DNA from: Terriglobia bacterium
GTDB lineage: Bacteria; Acidobacteriota; Terriglobia; Acidiferrales; UBA7541
NCBI GenBank assembly: GCA_020072785.1
Contig: JAIQGG010000002.1
Coordinates: 1,178,001 to 1,242,000 of the forward strand
Length of the DNA stretch: 64,000 nucleotides
Reading direction: 5' to 3'
In this document: one piece after another, positions 25,613-34,206 of the stretch
Numbering within the stretch: position 1 is the first letter of the stretch
How the letters are laid out: each line of letters opens with the position of its first letter
Translations under genes and position numbers: made by a program
Notes under the pieces: generated by a model
Seen by the model: the letters and a program-made list of their open reading frames with translations, nothing else
Database searches by the model: none
Told to the model about the DNA's origin: nothing

Positions 25613-26119
25613 GTGGGCGATTTGGTGCGGCTGGAACCGAAAGCGACGAATCACTGCTTTGGCTGCGGCGGGGGAAACGAAGCCGGCATGCAGCTGACGT
25701 TCGAAGAGGATGGCGAGCGGCGCAGAATTCAGGGGCGGTTCACGCTGGGCCCGCGCTACCAGGGCGGGGGAGGGATGGCCCACGGCGGAATTATCGCGCT
25801 GCTGCTGGACGAGGTCATGGGCAAGGTCTGCAAGTTCAGCAACGCGCGGGCGGTGACGGCGGAGCTGCAGATCGAGTTTCTGAAGCCGGTGCCGGTGAAC
25901 GAGGAGATTGTGGTGGAAGGCTGGCAGGACGAAACCAAGGGAAGAAACCTGCATCACCGCGGGGAGATCCGCAACGCCGCCGGCGGGGTGCTGGCGCGGG
26001 GGCGGGGGCGCTTCGTGGCCATCGCGCCGCGGGATGCCGCGCTGGCGGAGCTGGGATGCAGCAGCGAAGTGAAGATGGGCGAATTTGGATTTGACAAGAA
26101 GAGAGGAGCGCAGTCATGA
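25613..26119 (+). CDS. PaaI-family hotdog thioesterase
   Basis: 168 aa read from a GTG at 25613 with GAGGAA just upstream. The hotdog core shows [17 protein letters not shown] (HGG plus catalytic-site Asp/Glu) and [13 protein letters not shown]. The N-terminus has a [14 protein letters not shown] segment found in THEM4-like acyl-CoA thioesterases. Its stop overlaps the pdxS start (ATGA), so it is translationally coupled to vitamin B6 synthesis although no direct biochemical link is known. A TTG further upstream could extend it by 17 residues. Confidence 0.8.
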   Translation: MGDLVRLEPKATNHCFGCGGGNEAGMQLTFEEDGERRRIQGRFTLGPRYQGGGGMAHGGIIALLLDEVMGKVCKFSNARAVTAELQIEFLKPVPVNEEIVVEGWQDETKGRNLHHRGEIRNAAGGVLARGRGRFVAIAPRDAALAELGCSSEVKMGEFGFDKKRGAQS

Positions 26120-27018
26120 CGGCACAGGGTGCAAGCGGAAATGGAAACGACTGGCGGGTGAAGGTGGGCCTGGCCGAGATGCTCAAGGGCGGGGTGATCA
26201 TGGACGTCACCAACGCCAAACAGGCGGAGATCGCGGAAAAGGCCGGGGCCTGCGCGGTGATGGCGCTGGAACGCGTGCCTTCGGATATCCGCAAGGAAGG
26301 CGGCGTGGCGCGCATGGCCTCGGTGAAGGTGATCCGTGAGATCATGGCCACGGTGACGATTCCGGTGATGGCCAAGGTGCGCATCGGGCATCTGGCCGAA
26401 GCGGAAGTGCTGCAGGCGCTGGAAGTGGATTTCATCGACGAGAGCGAAGTGCTGACGCCCGCGGACGAAGAGAACCACATCTGGAAGCACGATTTCCGGA
26501 TTCCGTTCGTGTGCGGGGCGCGCAACCTGGGCGAGGCGCTGCGGCGCATCGCGGAAGGCGCGGCCATGATCCGCACCAAGGGCGAAGCGGGCTCGGGCAA
26601 CGTGGTCGAGGCGGTGCGGCACATGCGCACCATCGTCAGCCAGATGCGCAAGCTCACGACGCTGCGCGACGACGAACTGATGAAGGAAGCGAAGGAACTC
26701 GGCGCGCCGCTCGATCTGATCCGCCAGGTGGCCAAAACCGGCAAGCTGCCGGTGCCCAATTTCTCGGCCGGCGGCATTGCCACGCCCGCGGATGCGGCGC
26801 TGGTGCGGCGGCTCGGCGCGGAGGCCGTCTTCGTCGGCTCGGGCATTTTCAAGTCCAGCGATCCGGAAGTGCGCGCCAAGGCTGTAGTCAAGGCCACGAC
26901 GCACTTCGAGGATGCGAAGGCCATCCTGGAAGCGCACGAGGAGCTGGGCGAGGCCATGCCGGGGCTGGACATCCGGCAGATCGACGAGAAAGACCTGCTG
27001 CAGACGCGGGGTTGGTAG
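26116..27018 (+). CDS. pdxS: Pyridoxal 5'-phosphate synthase, lyase subunit PdxS
   Basis: 300 aa, strongly conserved. It starts with the barrel [20 protein letters not shown], then [18 protein letters not shown], the active Lys in [10 protein letters not shown], and [17 protein letters not shown]. PdxS builds PLP from ribose 5-phosphate, glyceraldehyde 3-phosphate and ammonia passed from PdxT. Coupled to the thioesterase gene upstream; pdxT follows after 133 bases containing a long inverted repeat. Confidence 0.97.
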   Translation: MTAQGASGNGNDWRVKVGLAEMLKGGVIMDVTNAKQAEIAEKAGACAVMALERVPSDIRKEGGVARMASVKVIREIMATVTIPVMAKVRIGHLAEAEVLQALEVDFIDESEVLTPADEENHIWKHDFRIPFVCGARNLGEALRRIAEGAAMIRTKGEAGSGNVVEAVRHMRTIVSQMRKLTTLRDDELMKEAKELGAPLDLIRQVAKTGKLPVPNFSAGGIATPADAALVRRLGAEAVFVGSGIFKSSDPEVRAKAVVKATTHFEDAKAILEAHEELGEAMPGLDIRQIDEKDLLQTRGW

Positions 27019-27023
27019 TAAAG

Positions 27024-27109
27024 AAGTTAAAAAGTGCAAGAGTGCAAGTGTGGGCAGGGTCGTCCAGAGTTGCTGGCCTTTTTCTGACTTTTGCACTCTT
27101 GGACTTTTA
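27024..27109. repeat. Long inverted repeat between pdxS and pdxT
   Basis: The left arm (27028-27048, AAAAAGTGCAAGAGTGCAAG) is mirrored by the right arm (27087-27108, ACTTTTGCACTCTTGGACTT) with one mismatch and a two-base bulge, around a 38-base spacer. It could be a small mobile inverted-repeat sequence, or form an RNA stem that tunes pdxT relative to pdxS. No U-run follows, so it is not a standard terminator. Confidence 0.7.
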
Positions 27110-27151
27110 CACCTTCCGTACGAAAGAGAGAACCGGGAGAGTTTTCCGACC

Positions 27152-27751
27152 ATGAAGATTGGGATTCTGGCGGTGCAGGGAGACTTCGAGGCGCACGCAG
27201 CGGTGCTCCGGCGCCTGGGCGTGGCCACCGTGCTGGTGCGCACGCCGACGGATCTCTCTGGCTGCGACGGCCTGATCCTGCCGGGCGGGGAGAGCACCAC
27301 GCAGCTGCAGTTCCTGGAAGAAGAGGGGCTCGCGGAACGCATTCGGCGCTTTGCGGCGGAGGGCGGCGCGCTGTTCGGCACTTGCGCGGGGACCATCCTG
27401 CTGGCGCGCGAGGTGAAGAATCCTGCGCAGGGTTCGCTGGGCCTGCTGGACGCCACGGTGTTGCGCAATGCTTACGGGCGGCAGATCGCCAGCGCCGTAG
27501 TCCGCGGCACGTGCAAGGGCAAGAGCGGGCCGCTGGAAATGGTCTTCATCCGCGGCCCGGTCATCGAGCGCGCCGGCCCGCGGGTCGAGGTACTCGCCGA
27601 ATATGCGGGGAAACCCGTGCTCGTGCGGCAGGGGCGCATCCTGGCCGCTACCTTCCATCCCGAACTCACCGCCGACACCGCCGTGCACGAACTTTTCCTG
27701 CAGCTGGCCGCGTCGCGCGAACCGGCCGAAACCACCGCCGCAAACCAGTAA
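27152..27751 (+). CDS. pdxT: PLP synthase glutaminase subunit PdxT
   Basis: 199 aa class I glutamine amidotransferase. MKIGILAVQGDFEAH and LPGGESTTQ are PdxT signatures; the nucleophile is Cys78 in FGTCAGTILLA, and the His-Glu of the triad lies in ATFHPELT. It hydrolyses glutamine and channels ammonia to PdxS. The ATG at 27152 was chosen because MKIGILAVQG is the invariant family start. Confidence 0.95.
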   Translation: MKIGILAVQGDFEAHAAVLRRLGVATVLVRTPTDLSGCDGLILPGGESTTQLQFLEEEGLAERIRRFAAEGGALFGTCAGTILLAREVKNPAQGSLGLLDATVLRNAYGRQIASAVVRGTCKGKSGPLEMVFIRGPVIERAGPRVEVLAEYAGKPVLVRQGRILAATFHPELTADTAVHELFLQLAASREPAETTAANQ

Positions 27752-27835
27752 GCAAGGGCCCGCTTGCCGTACCCGCGGCATGCGCAGCGCTCAACAGTCC
27801 TCTTGCCGCGCATACCCAAGAAACGTCAAATTCGC

Positions 27836-27841
27836 TATAGT
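27836..27841 (+). promoter_or_regulatory. Possible -10 element TATAGT
   Basis: TATAGT lies 20 bases upstream of the phosphatase ATG at 27862. No convincing -35. Confidence 0.3.
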
Positions 27842-27861
27842 CGGATGCGCAGGGACTTTCC

Positions 27862-28299
27862 ATGGCCGCTGGCGCAAACTCCCGGGTGAAAGTGCTGTTC
27901 ATCTGCATCGGCAACTCCTGCCGCAGTCCGATGGCTGAGGCCATCGCCCGGCAGGACGCCGCCGACATTATCGAGGCCACGAGCGCGGGGCTCTCGCCGT
28001 TCGGGGCCGTGGGCTGGATGACCAAGAGCACGCTGGAGGCGAATGGCTACTCCACGCAGGGGCTGGACTCCAAGGTGATCGCTCCGGCGCTGTGGGACGC
28101 CGCCGACCTGGTGATCAACATGAGCGGGCGAGCGCGGGAGAAGGCGTTTCTTTCCTGGGAAAAGGTTGAGGACTGGCGGGTGGAAGATCCCTATGGCGCG
28201 GATGCTGCCCAGTATCAGAGAATCTTCGGCGAGATCGAGCGCCGAATTGCGGAGCTCGCGGAAAAATTGAGACGCGAGCGGGAAACGCCGCAGGGCTGA
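27862..28299 (+). CDS. Low-molecular-weight phosphatase / ArsC-like protein
   Basis: 145 aa. The P-loop C-x5-R is seen as FICIGNSCRSPMAEA (Cys15, Arg21), and the general acid Asp lies in VEDPYGAD near residue 111. This fold covers protein tyrosine phosphatases and thioredoxin-linked arsenate reductases; the second Cys (Cys20) and NSCRSPMAEA favour the arsenate-reductase-like subgroup. No ars genes are adjacent. A DtxR-type regulator follows after 24 bases. Confidence 0.82.
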   Translation: MAAGANSRVKVLFICIGNSCRSPMAEAIARQDAADIIEATSAGLSPFGAVGWMTKSTLEANGYSTQGLDSKVIAPALWDAADLVINMSGRAREKAFLSWEKVEDWRVEDPYGADAAQYQRIFGEIERRIAELAEKLRRERETPQG

Positions 28300-28323
28300 C
28301 ACCCTGCACGGCAGAGGCACGGA

Positions 28324-28992
28324 TTGCGCCGCGAAAAAACCAGCGTATCGCAGGAAGATTATCTGAAGGCGATCTGGGAGATGCTCGAGGAAGACCAGAC
28401 GCCGATCAGCGCGCGGCTGGCGGAAGAGCTGCGCGTGACGCCGCCGGCGGTGACCGCGGCGCTCAAGCGCATGACCCGCGACGGTTACCTGCGCGTCGAG
28501 CGCAGCGGGCGCATCGATCTGACGCGCAAGGGGCGGCAAGTGGCCGGGCGGCTGGCGCTGCGTCACCAGCTTGCGGAGATGCTGCTGACCGACGTGATCG
28601 GACTTTCCTGGGCGCGCGCGCATGACGAAGCCGAGCGCCTCGAGCACGCCATCTCGCCGGAAGTGGAAGCGCTGCTGCTGAAGCGCTACGGCAAGCGCAG
28701 CGCCTGCCCGCACGGGGTCCCGCTGCGGGGCGGCGTGGCCAAACTGCGGAAACAGGGCGCCGTGCTGCTGGCCGATCTGCAGGCCGGGGAGCAGGCGGAG
28801 ATTCTCTGCGTGTATGAGAAGGACGCCAGGTTTCTGGAGTTTCTCGAAGGGCTGCAGTTGCGGCCCGCGACGCGCGTCGTGGTGCGCAAGCGCGAATATG
28901 ACGAAACCATGACCCTGCGCGCCGCCGGCCACACCATCCACCTGGGCAAACCCGCCACCACGCGCATCTGGGTGCGGCGCTCCGCGGCGTGA
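28324..28992 (+). CDS. DtxR/MntR-family metal-dependent regulator
   Basis: 222 aa, full three-domain layout. Winged helix (SQEDYLKAIWEMLEE, then VTPPAVTAALKRMTRDGYL), a metal-binding dimerisation domain (AHDEAERLEHAISPEVEALL, with the CPHGVP segment), and a C-terminal FeoA/SH3-like domain from about residue 150. Such proteins repress iron or manganese uptake genes when metal is bound. The start is a TTG at 28324; no in-frame ATG fits. No transporter gene is next to it. Confidence 0.85.
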   Translation: MRREKTSVSQEDYLKAIWEMLEEDQTPISARLAEELRVTPPAVTAALKRMTRDGYLRVERSGRIDLTRKGRQVAGRLALRHQLAEMLLTDVIGLSWARAHDEAERLEHAISPEVEALLLKRYGKRSACPHGVPLRGGVAKLRKQGAVLLADLQAGEQAEILCVYEKDARFLEFLEGLQLRPATRVVVRKREYDETMTLRAAGHTIHLGKPATTRIWVRRSAA

Positions 28993-29116
28993 GAAGGCCT
29001 GCGCCGCCCGGCGCCTTGCAAATCGGTGCGAATGCCACTAGGGTAGCGGCACCGGAAGTCGCGTTTTGCCGCGCGGCAGCCACAAGCGGCGGTTGCAAAT
29101 CGCCGGGAGAAGACCC

Positions 29117-29629
29117 ATGCAGGCAAACACGACTTTGACCGCACGTCCGCCGCGCTATCACTGGATTCTGATCATTCTCGGCGCCGTTCTCGCGGGCTCG
29201 CTGACGATTGCTCTGGCGCAGGCACAGCAGAAGGCCACGAACCAAGCCACCTTCCGCAAGCTGGTGGACGATCTGTGCGCGGCGTGGAGCACGGGCGACG
29301 CCGACAAGCCGGGCGTCTTCTACGCCAAGGATCCGAAACTGGTCTTTTACGACGTCACCCCGTTCCAGTATCGCGGCTGGCAGGAATATCACGACGGCGT
29401 GAAGAAGGAATTCTTCGACAAGCTCGCGAGCGGCACCCTGACGGCCGGGAGGGACTTGCGGGTGACGCGGCGCGGCGGCGTGGCCTGGACCACCGTCTCG
29501 ATGCACTACACCGAAATCGCGAAAGACGGCAAGAAAACGGAATCGGATTTCCGCGACACGCTGATCTGGGAACTGCACGGCGGGAAATGGCTGATTGTAC
29601 ATGAGCACATCTCGGCGGCGGCCTCCTGA
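29117..29629 (+). CDS. Membrane-anchored NTF2/SnoaL-like (DUF4440-type) protein
   Basis: 170 aa. One N-terminal membrane segment (residues about 14-33, WILIILGAVLAGSLTIALA) then an NTF2-like cone fold: ATFRKLVDDLCAAWSTGDADK, FYDVTPFQYRGWQEYHDG, and the closing WELHGGKWLIVHEHIS. The fold usually binds a small ligand; an enzyme role is not evident. GGGAGA precedes the ATG at 29117. Periplasmic location is predicted. Confidence 0.68.
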   Translation: MQANTTLTARPPRYHWILIILGAVLAGSLTIALAQAQQKATNQATFRKLVDDLCAAWSTGDADKPGVFYAKDPKLVFYDVTPFQYRGWQEYHDGVKKEFFDKLASGTLTAGRDLRVTRRGGVAWTTVSMHYTEIAKDGKKTESDFRDTLIWELHGGKWLIVHEHISAAAS

Positions 29630-29653
29630 AGCGGCGGTGGAGCTGAGCGGAGC

Positions 29654-29884
29654 ATGCTGAAAGGGCTGCGATTCTACTGGACGGCGGCGCGCGGCTACCG
29701 GCTGCGGCCGTGGCGGAGCCCGTACCTGCGCTGGCGGCTGGAAACGTTTCTGGGGCCGGAAGCAGCGGACCTGGATGCGCGGAAATTCTTCCGCATCCTG
29801 TGGCGCTACCGGGTGCAGCTGGGGAGTTTCCTGGACTGGGCGGCGGAGCGGCAGCGCGCGCAGCGGCGCCAGCGCCCGGCATAA
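29654..29884 (+). CDS. Small basic hypothetical protein
   Basis: 76 aa rich in Arg, Trp and Tyr (LRFYWTAARGYRLRPWRSPYLRWRLETFLG), no membrane helix. It begins 24 bases after the NTF2-like gene, with GGAG upstream, so it may be cotranscribed. I do not recognise a family. The composition suggests contact with membrane surface or nucleic acid. Confidence 0.5.
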   Translation: MLKGLRFYWTAARGYRLRPWRSPYLRWRLETFLGPEAADLDARKFFRILWRYRVQLGSFLDWAAERQRAQRRQRPA

Positions 29885-29886
29885 TA

Positions 29887-29913
29887 GTTGACCGCTTCGC
29901 GGTCGCGCATACA
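29887..29913 (+). repeat. Palindromic repeat element, copy 3
   Basis: GTTGACCGC TTC GCGGTCGCGC ATACA. Plus-strand copy of the family, ending 74 bases before the lactate permease ATG and pointing towards it. Confidence 0.75.
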
Positions 29914-29987
29914 AAGGCCGCGCGATCGAACAGCGCGCCGGCGTGGCAGTTGGGCCGGAAGACCGGAGTGGGGAGGTCGCGTCGCCT

Positions 29988-31616
29988 ATGTGGGAGCAGA
30001 ACTACACCCCCGTTGCGCACAGTCTTTGGCTTTCCGCGCTGGTTGCGGCCATTCCCATCTTCGTTGTGCTCTATCTCCTCGGGCTGCGGCGCAAGCCGGC
30101 GTGGATCGCCGCGCTGGCGGGCCTGGCGAGCGCCGCGGCGCTTGCGGTGGGCGTCTATCACATGCCGCCGGGCGCGATGCTCAGCGCCACGGCGTATGGC
30201 GCGGCCTTCGGCCTTTTCCCGATTGGCTGGGTGGTGTTCACCGCGATTCTGCTTTTCCGCCTGACGGATGCCGCGGGACAGTTCGAATTCCTGAAAGATT
30301 CCGTGGGCGGGCTGGCGCGCGACCGCCGCTTGCAGGCGCTGCTGATCGCCTTTGCCTTCGGGGCCTTTATCGAGGGCGCGGCGGGGTTCGGGACCCCGGT
30401 GGCGGTGGCGGGGGCCATGCTGGTGGGCCTGGGTTTCTCGCCGTTTTACGCGGCGGCGCTGTGCCTGTTGGCCAATACCGCGCCGGTGGCTTTCGGCTCG
30501 ATCGGCACGCCGGTGCTGACGCTGGCGGCCACCACGGGTTTGCCGCTGGACCGCCTGAGCGCGGCCGTGGGCCGCATATGCGCGCCGGTTTCGCTGATTC
30601 TCCCGGCCTACCTGATTCTGGTGATGGGCGGGCGGAAGGCGCTGCGCGGGGTGTGGCCGGCGGCGGCGGTCTGCGGGGTGACCTTTGCCGCGACGCAGTT
30701 TGCGGTTTCCAATTACGTGGGCGCGCAACTGACCGACATTCTCAGCTCGCTGGCGGCGATGGCGGCGCTGGTGGTGCTGCTGCGCGTCTGGCATCCGGCG
30801 GACACGTTCCGCCTGGAGGGCGATGCGGCGGCGGAGGCCGCTCCGCCGCGCCGCGCGGCGCGGGAGGTCGCGCGGGCCTGGGCGCCCTATGCGCTGCTGG
30901 TCGTCTTCGTCCTGCTGTGGGGGCTGGATGCGGTGAAAACGAAGCTCAACGCCTGGAGCATCGTCTTCGCCTGGCCGGGGCTGCACAATCGCGTGCTGCG
31001 CATGCCCCCGGTCGCGGCCCATCCTTCGCCGTACGCGGCCATCTATGCCTGGCAGTGGCTCGCGGCGCCGGGGACCGCGTGTCTTCTGGCGGCGGTGCTG
31101 GCCGCGCTGCTCTTTCTGCGGCTGCGGCCCGGGCAGATTGCGGAAGTCTTCACCGGGACGGCCAGGAGCCTGTTCTTCGCGGAGCTGACCATCGCGGCGG
31201 TGCTGGCGCTGGCCTTCGTGATGAATTATGCGGGCGCCACGGCTACGCTGGGGCTGGCGTTCGTGGCCACCGGGCGGCTCTTTCCGTTTTTCAGCGCGCT
31301 GCTCGGCTGGCTGGGCGTGTTTCTCACCGGTTCGGACACTTCCGCAAACGCGCTCTTCGGGAACCTGCAGGTGGTGACCGCGCATCAACTGGGGCTCGGG
31401 CCGGTGCTGATGGCCGCCTCGAATTCCAGCGGCGGGGTGATGGGCAAGATGATCAGCCTGCAGAGCATCGCGGTGGCCGCGGCCGCGACGCGCTTGCGGC
31501 ATGAGGACGAAGCGCGCCTCTTCCGCTTCGTCCTGCGCCACAGCATCTTCCTGGCCGCGGTGATCGGCGCGATCGTGGCCGCCTACGCCCATTGGGGCGG
31601 CGCCTGGACGCGCTAG
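29988..31616 (+). CDS. lctP: L-lactate permease
   Basis: 542 aa with about a dozen hydrophobic helices. MWEQNYTPVAHSLWLSALVAAIPI is the typical LctP start; FGAFIEGAAGFGTPVAVAGAMLVGLGF, NTAPVAFGSIGTPV and the late SNSSGGVMGKMISLQSIAVA are conserved transport motifs. It imports lactate (or glycolate) with protons. GGAGG lies 11 bases before the ATG. No lactate dehydrogenase gene is adjacent, but lactate would be a fitting electron donor for the respiratory cluster to the right. Confidence 0.93.
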   Translation: MWEQNYTPVAHSLWLSALVAAIPIFVVLYLLGLRRKPAWIAALAGLASAAALAVGVYHMPPGAMLSATAYGAAFGLFPIGWVVFTAILLFRLTDAAGQFEFLKDSVGGLARDRRLQALLIAFAFGAFIEGAAGFGTPVAVAGAMLVGLGFSPFYAAALCLLANTAPVAFGSIGTPVLTLAATTGLPLDRLSAAVGRICAPVSLILPAYLILVMGGRKALRGVWPAAAVCGVTFAATQFAVSNYVGAQLTDILSSLAAMAALVVLLRVWHPADTFRLEGDAAAEAAPPRRAAREVARAWAPYALLVVFVLLWGLDAVKTKLNAWSIVFAWPGLHNRVLRMPPVAAHPSPYAAIYAWQWLAAPGTACLLAAVLAALLFLRLRPGQIAEVFTGTARSLFFAELTIAAVLALAFVMNYAGATATLGLAFVATGRLFPFFSALLGWLGVFLTGSDTSANALFGNLQVVTAHQLGLGPVLMAASNSSGGVMGKMISLQSIAVAAAATRLRHEDEARLFRFVLRHSIFLAAVIGAIVAAYAHWGGAWTR

Positions 31617-31776
31617 GCAGTAAGCAGGGGACAGTAAACAGCAGGCAGTAGGCGGTAAACAAGTGTGTGGCCGATGGCATACGCCTAGTGCGCCGGGACA
31701 GACTTGGGGCGCTAATGGTTTTAGTACGGAAGAGGAATTTTGATCCCCTCCTACCCCTACACCCCCCGTTGTGATG

Positions 31777-31860
31777 AAAAGAGTGCGGAAAGTATTGAAA
31801 AGAAAAGGTATAGGTGTGCGCCGTTGTTGCAAAGAGTGCGGAATAGCATGAAAAGAAAGG
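31777..31860 (+). repeat. Imperfect direct repeat, 32 bases, period 52
   Basis: Unit one (31777-31808) and unit two (31829-31860) share AAAGAGTGCGGAA followed by TGAAAAGAAA, with a few changes between. Both are A/G-rich and unlike the surrounding GC-rich sequence. Confidence 0.6.
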
Positions 31861-32148
31861 AGATAGATCTGCTTCGAGTTAGAAGCTTGAAGGGAAAGGG
31901 GGCGGAGAGGCTGTGGCGAGGATAGCAGAGCGAGATGTCGCGCGACGCCTGTAGGGGCAGGGCGGGAGCAGGGGGTGAGACTCACGACGCATGTTAACAG
32001 ATGCATAACTTGGATGTCAATTGCATAATGAGTTAGAATTCGAATGGCCTGTGGAAAATGAGCGACCGAGGCGCGGGGGCGTACTTCGTCGAAGGAGGGA
32101 CCTCCCGGAAAAAGATAGGGGAGGGATTCCCAAGCGCCGCCAAAATGA

Positions 32149-32159
32149 ATACAATGTAT
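32149..32159. promoter_or_regulatory. Palindromic operator over a -10 element
   Basis: ATACAATGTAT (ATACA-A-TGTAT) lies 24 bases before the antitoxin ATG and contains TACAAT (32150-32155), a good -10 hexamer. A symmetric site at the -10 is what a ribbon-helix-helix antitoxin would need for self-repression. Confidence 0.5.
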
Positions 32160-32182
32160 GCAGATGTAGTCAGGAGGGTTCG

Positions 32183-32431
32183 ATGGCGGGAGAGAAAATC
32201 CTTACGCTGCGGCTGGACGGGGGGTTGCGGGGCAAGCTGGACAAGCTCGCGGTGGCGATGCGGCGATCGCGGTCGTTTCTGGCGGCGGAAGCGATCCGCG
32301 ACTATGTGGCCCTCAACAGCTGGCAGATTGAGGAGATTCACAAGGGGTTGGCGGAAGCGGAGCGCGGGGAGTTTGCAAGCGAGAGCGAAGTAAAGCGCGT
32401 AGCGAAGAAGTGGGCTCGGCGTGCGCGTTAG
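32183..32431 (+). CDS. CopG/ParD-type ribbon-helix-helix antitoxin
   Basis: 82 aa. The N-terminal strand and helices (KILTLRLDGGLRGKLDKLAVAMRRSRSFLAAEAIRDYV) match the RHH DNA-binding fold; the C-terminal half (IEEIHKGLAEAERGEFASESEVKRV) is the toxin-binding tail typical of ParD/RelB-like antitoxins. CAGGAGGG precedes the ATG at 32183. It overlaps the toxin gene by 11 bases. Confidence 0.88.
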   Translation: MAGEKILTLRLDGGLRGKLDKLAVAMRRSRSFLAAEAIRDYVALNSWQIEEIHKGLAEAERGEFASESEVKRVAKKWARRAR

Positions 32432-32699
32432 ATGGCTGCGGACAGCACTGGCCAATCTGGAAGCGGAATACATTGCGGAAGATAATCCTGCCGCAGCGGG
32501 GCGTGTGGTGCAGAGGATTTTGCGCGCCGTGGATCTTCTCAAGGAGAATCCAGCGATGGGCCGGGCGGGGCGAGTTGCGGGGACGCGAGAGTTGGTGGTC
32601 GCCGATACGCCGTACATTATTCCGTACCGGGTTCGCGGGGACGCGGTGGAAATCCTGCGGGTCTTTCACGCGGCCCGGAAGTGGCCTGGGAAAGTTTGA
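32421..32699 (+). CDS. ParE/RelE-superfamily toxin
   Basis: 92 aa starting at a GTG inside the antitoxin gene. The ParE pattern is clear: VRWLRTALANLEAEYIAEDNPAAA, LLKENPAMGRAGRVAGTRELVV, and the closing YIIPYRVRGDAVEILRVFHAARKWP. ParE toxins poison gyrase, RelE members cleave mRNA on the ribosome; the sequence is closer to ParE. Forms an operon with the antitoxin before it. Confidence 0.88.
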   Translation: MRVRWLRTALANLEAEYIAEDNPAAAGRVVQRILRAVDLLKENPAMGRAGRVAGTRELVVADTPYIIPYRVRGDAVEILRVFHAARKWPGKV

Positions 32700-33025
32700 A
32701 GAGGGAAGAGTCATGGCGTAATAGGTCGGGTGCCCCCTCGATTTTGCATGTGGGGATTTTGACTTTGACTTTCTCTCGATTGAATCGCAGTAGGAATTTG
32801 AATCAATTGCCAGGAACCTGAAACGCGAAAACGCCGGACTCCCGACAAGGTCGGGATAAATTCCGCCCGGCCCTTACATGGAGCTGCCGGATGCTCCTCT
32901 TGGACCATCCCAAGTACTTTTCCACCCCGAGCATCCCGTCATGACCAACGCAACCGCCAGTCATTCCGCAACGCCCCCATACCCCCGTCCTCCAGCGGAT
33001 GTATACTTCAAAAAGAGGAGGGTCT
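32700..33025. other. Intergenic region, no gene seen
   Basis: About 325 bases between the toxin gene and amrS. No open frame with family resemblance. The last part holds a TATACT -10 element (33002-33007) and an AGGAGGG ribosome site for amrS. Confidence 0.5.
33002..33007 (+). promoter_or_regulatory. -10 element TATACT of the radical SAM gene
   Basis: TATACT lies 18 bases before the ATG at 33026, with AGGAGGG between, a compact promoter and ribosome site. No clear -35. Confidence 0.5.
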
Positions 33026-34147
33026 ATGGAAGAACTCAAGGTCCTCCAGAAGTCCCCCGCACTCCACGAAGCGCGCTGGTGGGAACCCGAGCCCGAAGGG
33101 CGCGTCCACTGCTACCTCTGCCCGCGGCACTGCCACATTCATCCCGGGCAGGCGGGCTTCTGCTTCATCCGCGTCAACGAAGGCGGCAAGCTCTACAGCC
33201 TGGGCTACGGCGCGCCCGCGGCGCTGCAAATCGATCCCATCGAAAAGAAGCCGTTGAATCATTTTCTGCCCGGGACGCGGATCTTCTCGATGGGCACGGC
33301 GGGCTGCAACATGGGCTGCTTCTTCTGCCAGAACTGGAGCATCTCGAAGTCGCGCAGCGACCAGTCGCGCGCGCAACTGCTGCCGCCGGAGGACGTGGTA
33401 CTGCTGGCGCTGCGCCATGGCTGCCCCTCGATCGCCTTCACCTACAACGAGCCGACCATCTGGGGCGAGTACGTGGTGGACATCTGCGCTGCGGCGAAGG
33501 AGCACGGGGTGAACACGGTGATGGTTACCAACGGGTATGTAACCTACGAAGCCTTCCACGATATTTTCGATCACGTGGACGCCGCCAACGTGGACCTGAA
33601 AGCTTTCACCGAGAAGTTCTACGGCAAGGTCACGCTCACGCACCTCAAGCCGGTGCTGGAGACGCTGCAGTTTCTGAAGAACGAGACCAACCTCTGGTTC
33701 GAGATCACCAACCTGATCATTCCCACGCTCAACGACGATCCGGCGGAGACGCGCCAGCTGGCGGAGTGGGTGGTGGAGCATCTGGGGCCGGACGTGCCGC
33801 TGCATTTCACCGCCTTCCACCCTGCTTTCAAGCTGCAGGATAAGCCGCCGACGCCGCCGGAGACGCTGCACCGCGCGCGGAAGATCGCGCGCGAGGCGGG
33901 GGTGCACTACGTTTACGAAGGAAACATCTACAGCGAGGGCGCGCACACCTACTGCCCGAAATGCGCGGCGCTGCTGATCCGGCGCTCCTGGCACGACGTC
34001 CTGGAAAACAATCTGCGCGACGGCGCGTGCGGGAAGTGCGGGTTGGCCATCGCCGGCCGCTGGGAAAATCCGCACGGGAAGACGGAAAGAAAAGGCCGGC
34101 CCAGAGACGCAGAGATCGCGGAGAAGTACGGCCACTTGAACCTGTAA
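33026..34147 (+). CDS. amrS: AmrS-type radical SAM enzyme (AmmeMemoRadiSam system)
   Basis: 373 aa. The radical SAM cluster motif is CNMGCFFC (C-x3-C-x2-C), preceded by CYLCPRHCHIHPGQAGFC and followed by FTYNEPTIWGEYV, both typical of AmrS/PflA-like activases. A C-terminal zinc-ribbon-like CPKC and CGKC pair is present. AmrS works with MEMO and AMMECR1 proteins in a conserved but poorly understood set; neither partner is in the window. The ATG at 33026 has a strong ribosome site. Confidence 0.9.
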   Translation: MEELKVLQKSPALHEARWWEPEPEGRVHCYLCPRHCHIHPGQAGFCFIRVNEGGKLYSLGYGAPAALQIDPIEKKPLNHFLPGTRIFSMGTAGCNMGCFFCQNWSISKSRSDQSRAQLLPPEDVVLLALRHGCPSIAFTYNEPTIWGEYVVDICAAAKEHGVNTVMVTNGYVTYEAFHDIFDHVDAANVDLKAFTEKFYGKVTLTHLKPVLETLQFLKNETNLWFEITNLIIPTLNDDPAETRQLAEWVVEHLGPDVPLHFTAFHPAFKLQDKPPTPPETLHRARKIAREAGVHYVYEGNIYSEGAHTYCPKCAALLIRRSWHDVLENNLRDGACGKCGLAIAGRWENPHGKTERKGRPRDAEIAEKYGHLNL

Positions 34148-34206
34148 GGGCGGAATCCGTAGTTCGCCGGCAGGTATGCTTCCAGTGCACGGCAGGGGGG
34201 CGCGGG

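Larger units (their letters stand above)
31617..32182. other. Intergenic region, lower GC, with direct repeats
   Basis: About 565 bases without a convincing gene between lctP and the toxin-antitoxin pair. Base composition is visibly richer in A than the surroundings. It contains a 32-base direct repeat (see 31777-31860), purine-rich stretches, and an AT-rich segment near 31990-32040 with two TGCATAA copies. It looks like acquired or decaying DNA. Confidence 0.5.

Noticed and set aside
29355-32006. Minus-strand frame of 883 codons opposite lctP
   Set aside because: Arg/Gln/His-rich low-complexity translation without motifs, overlapping an unambiguous lactate permease.
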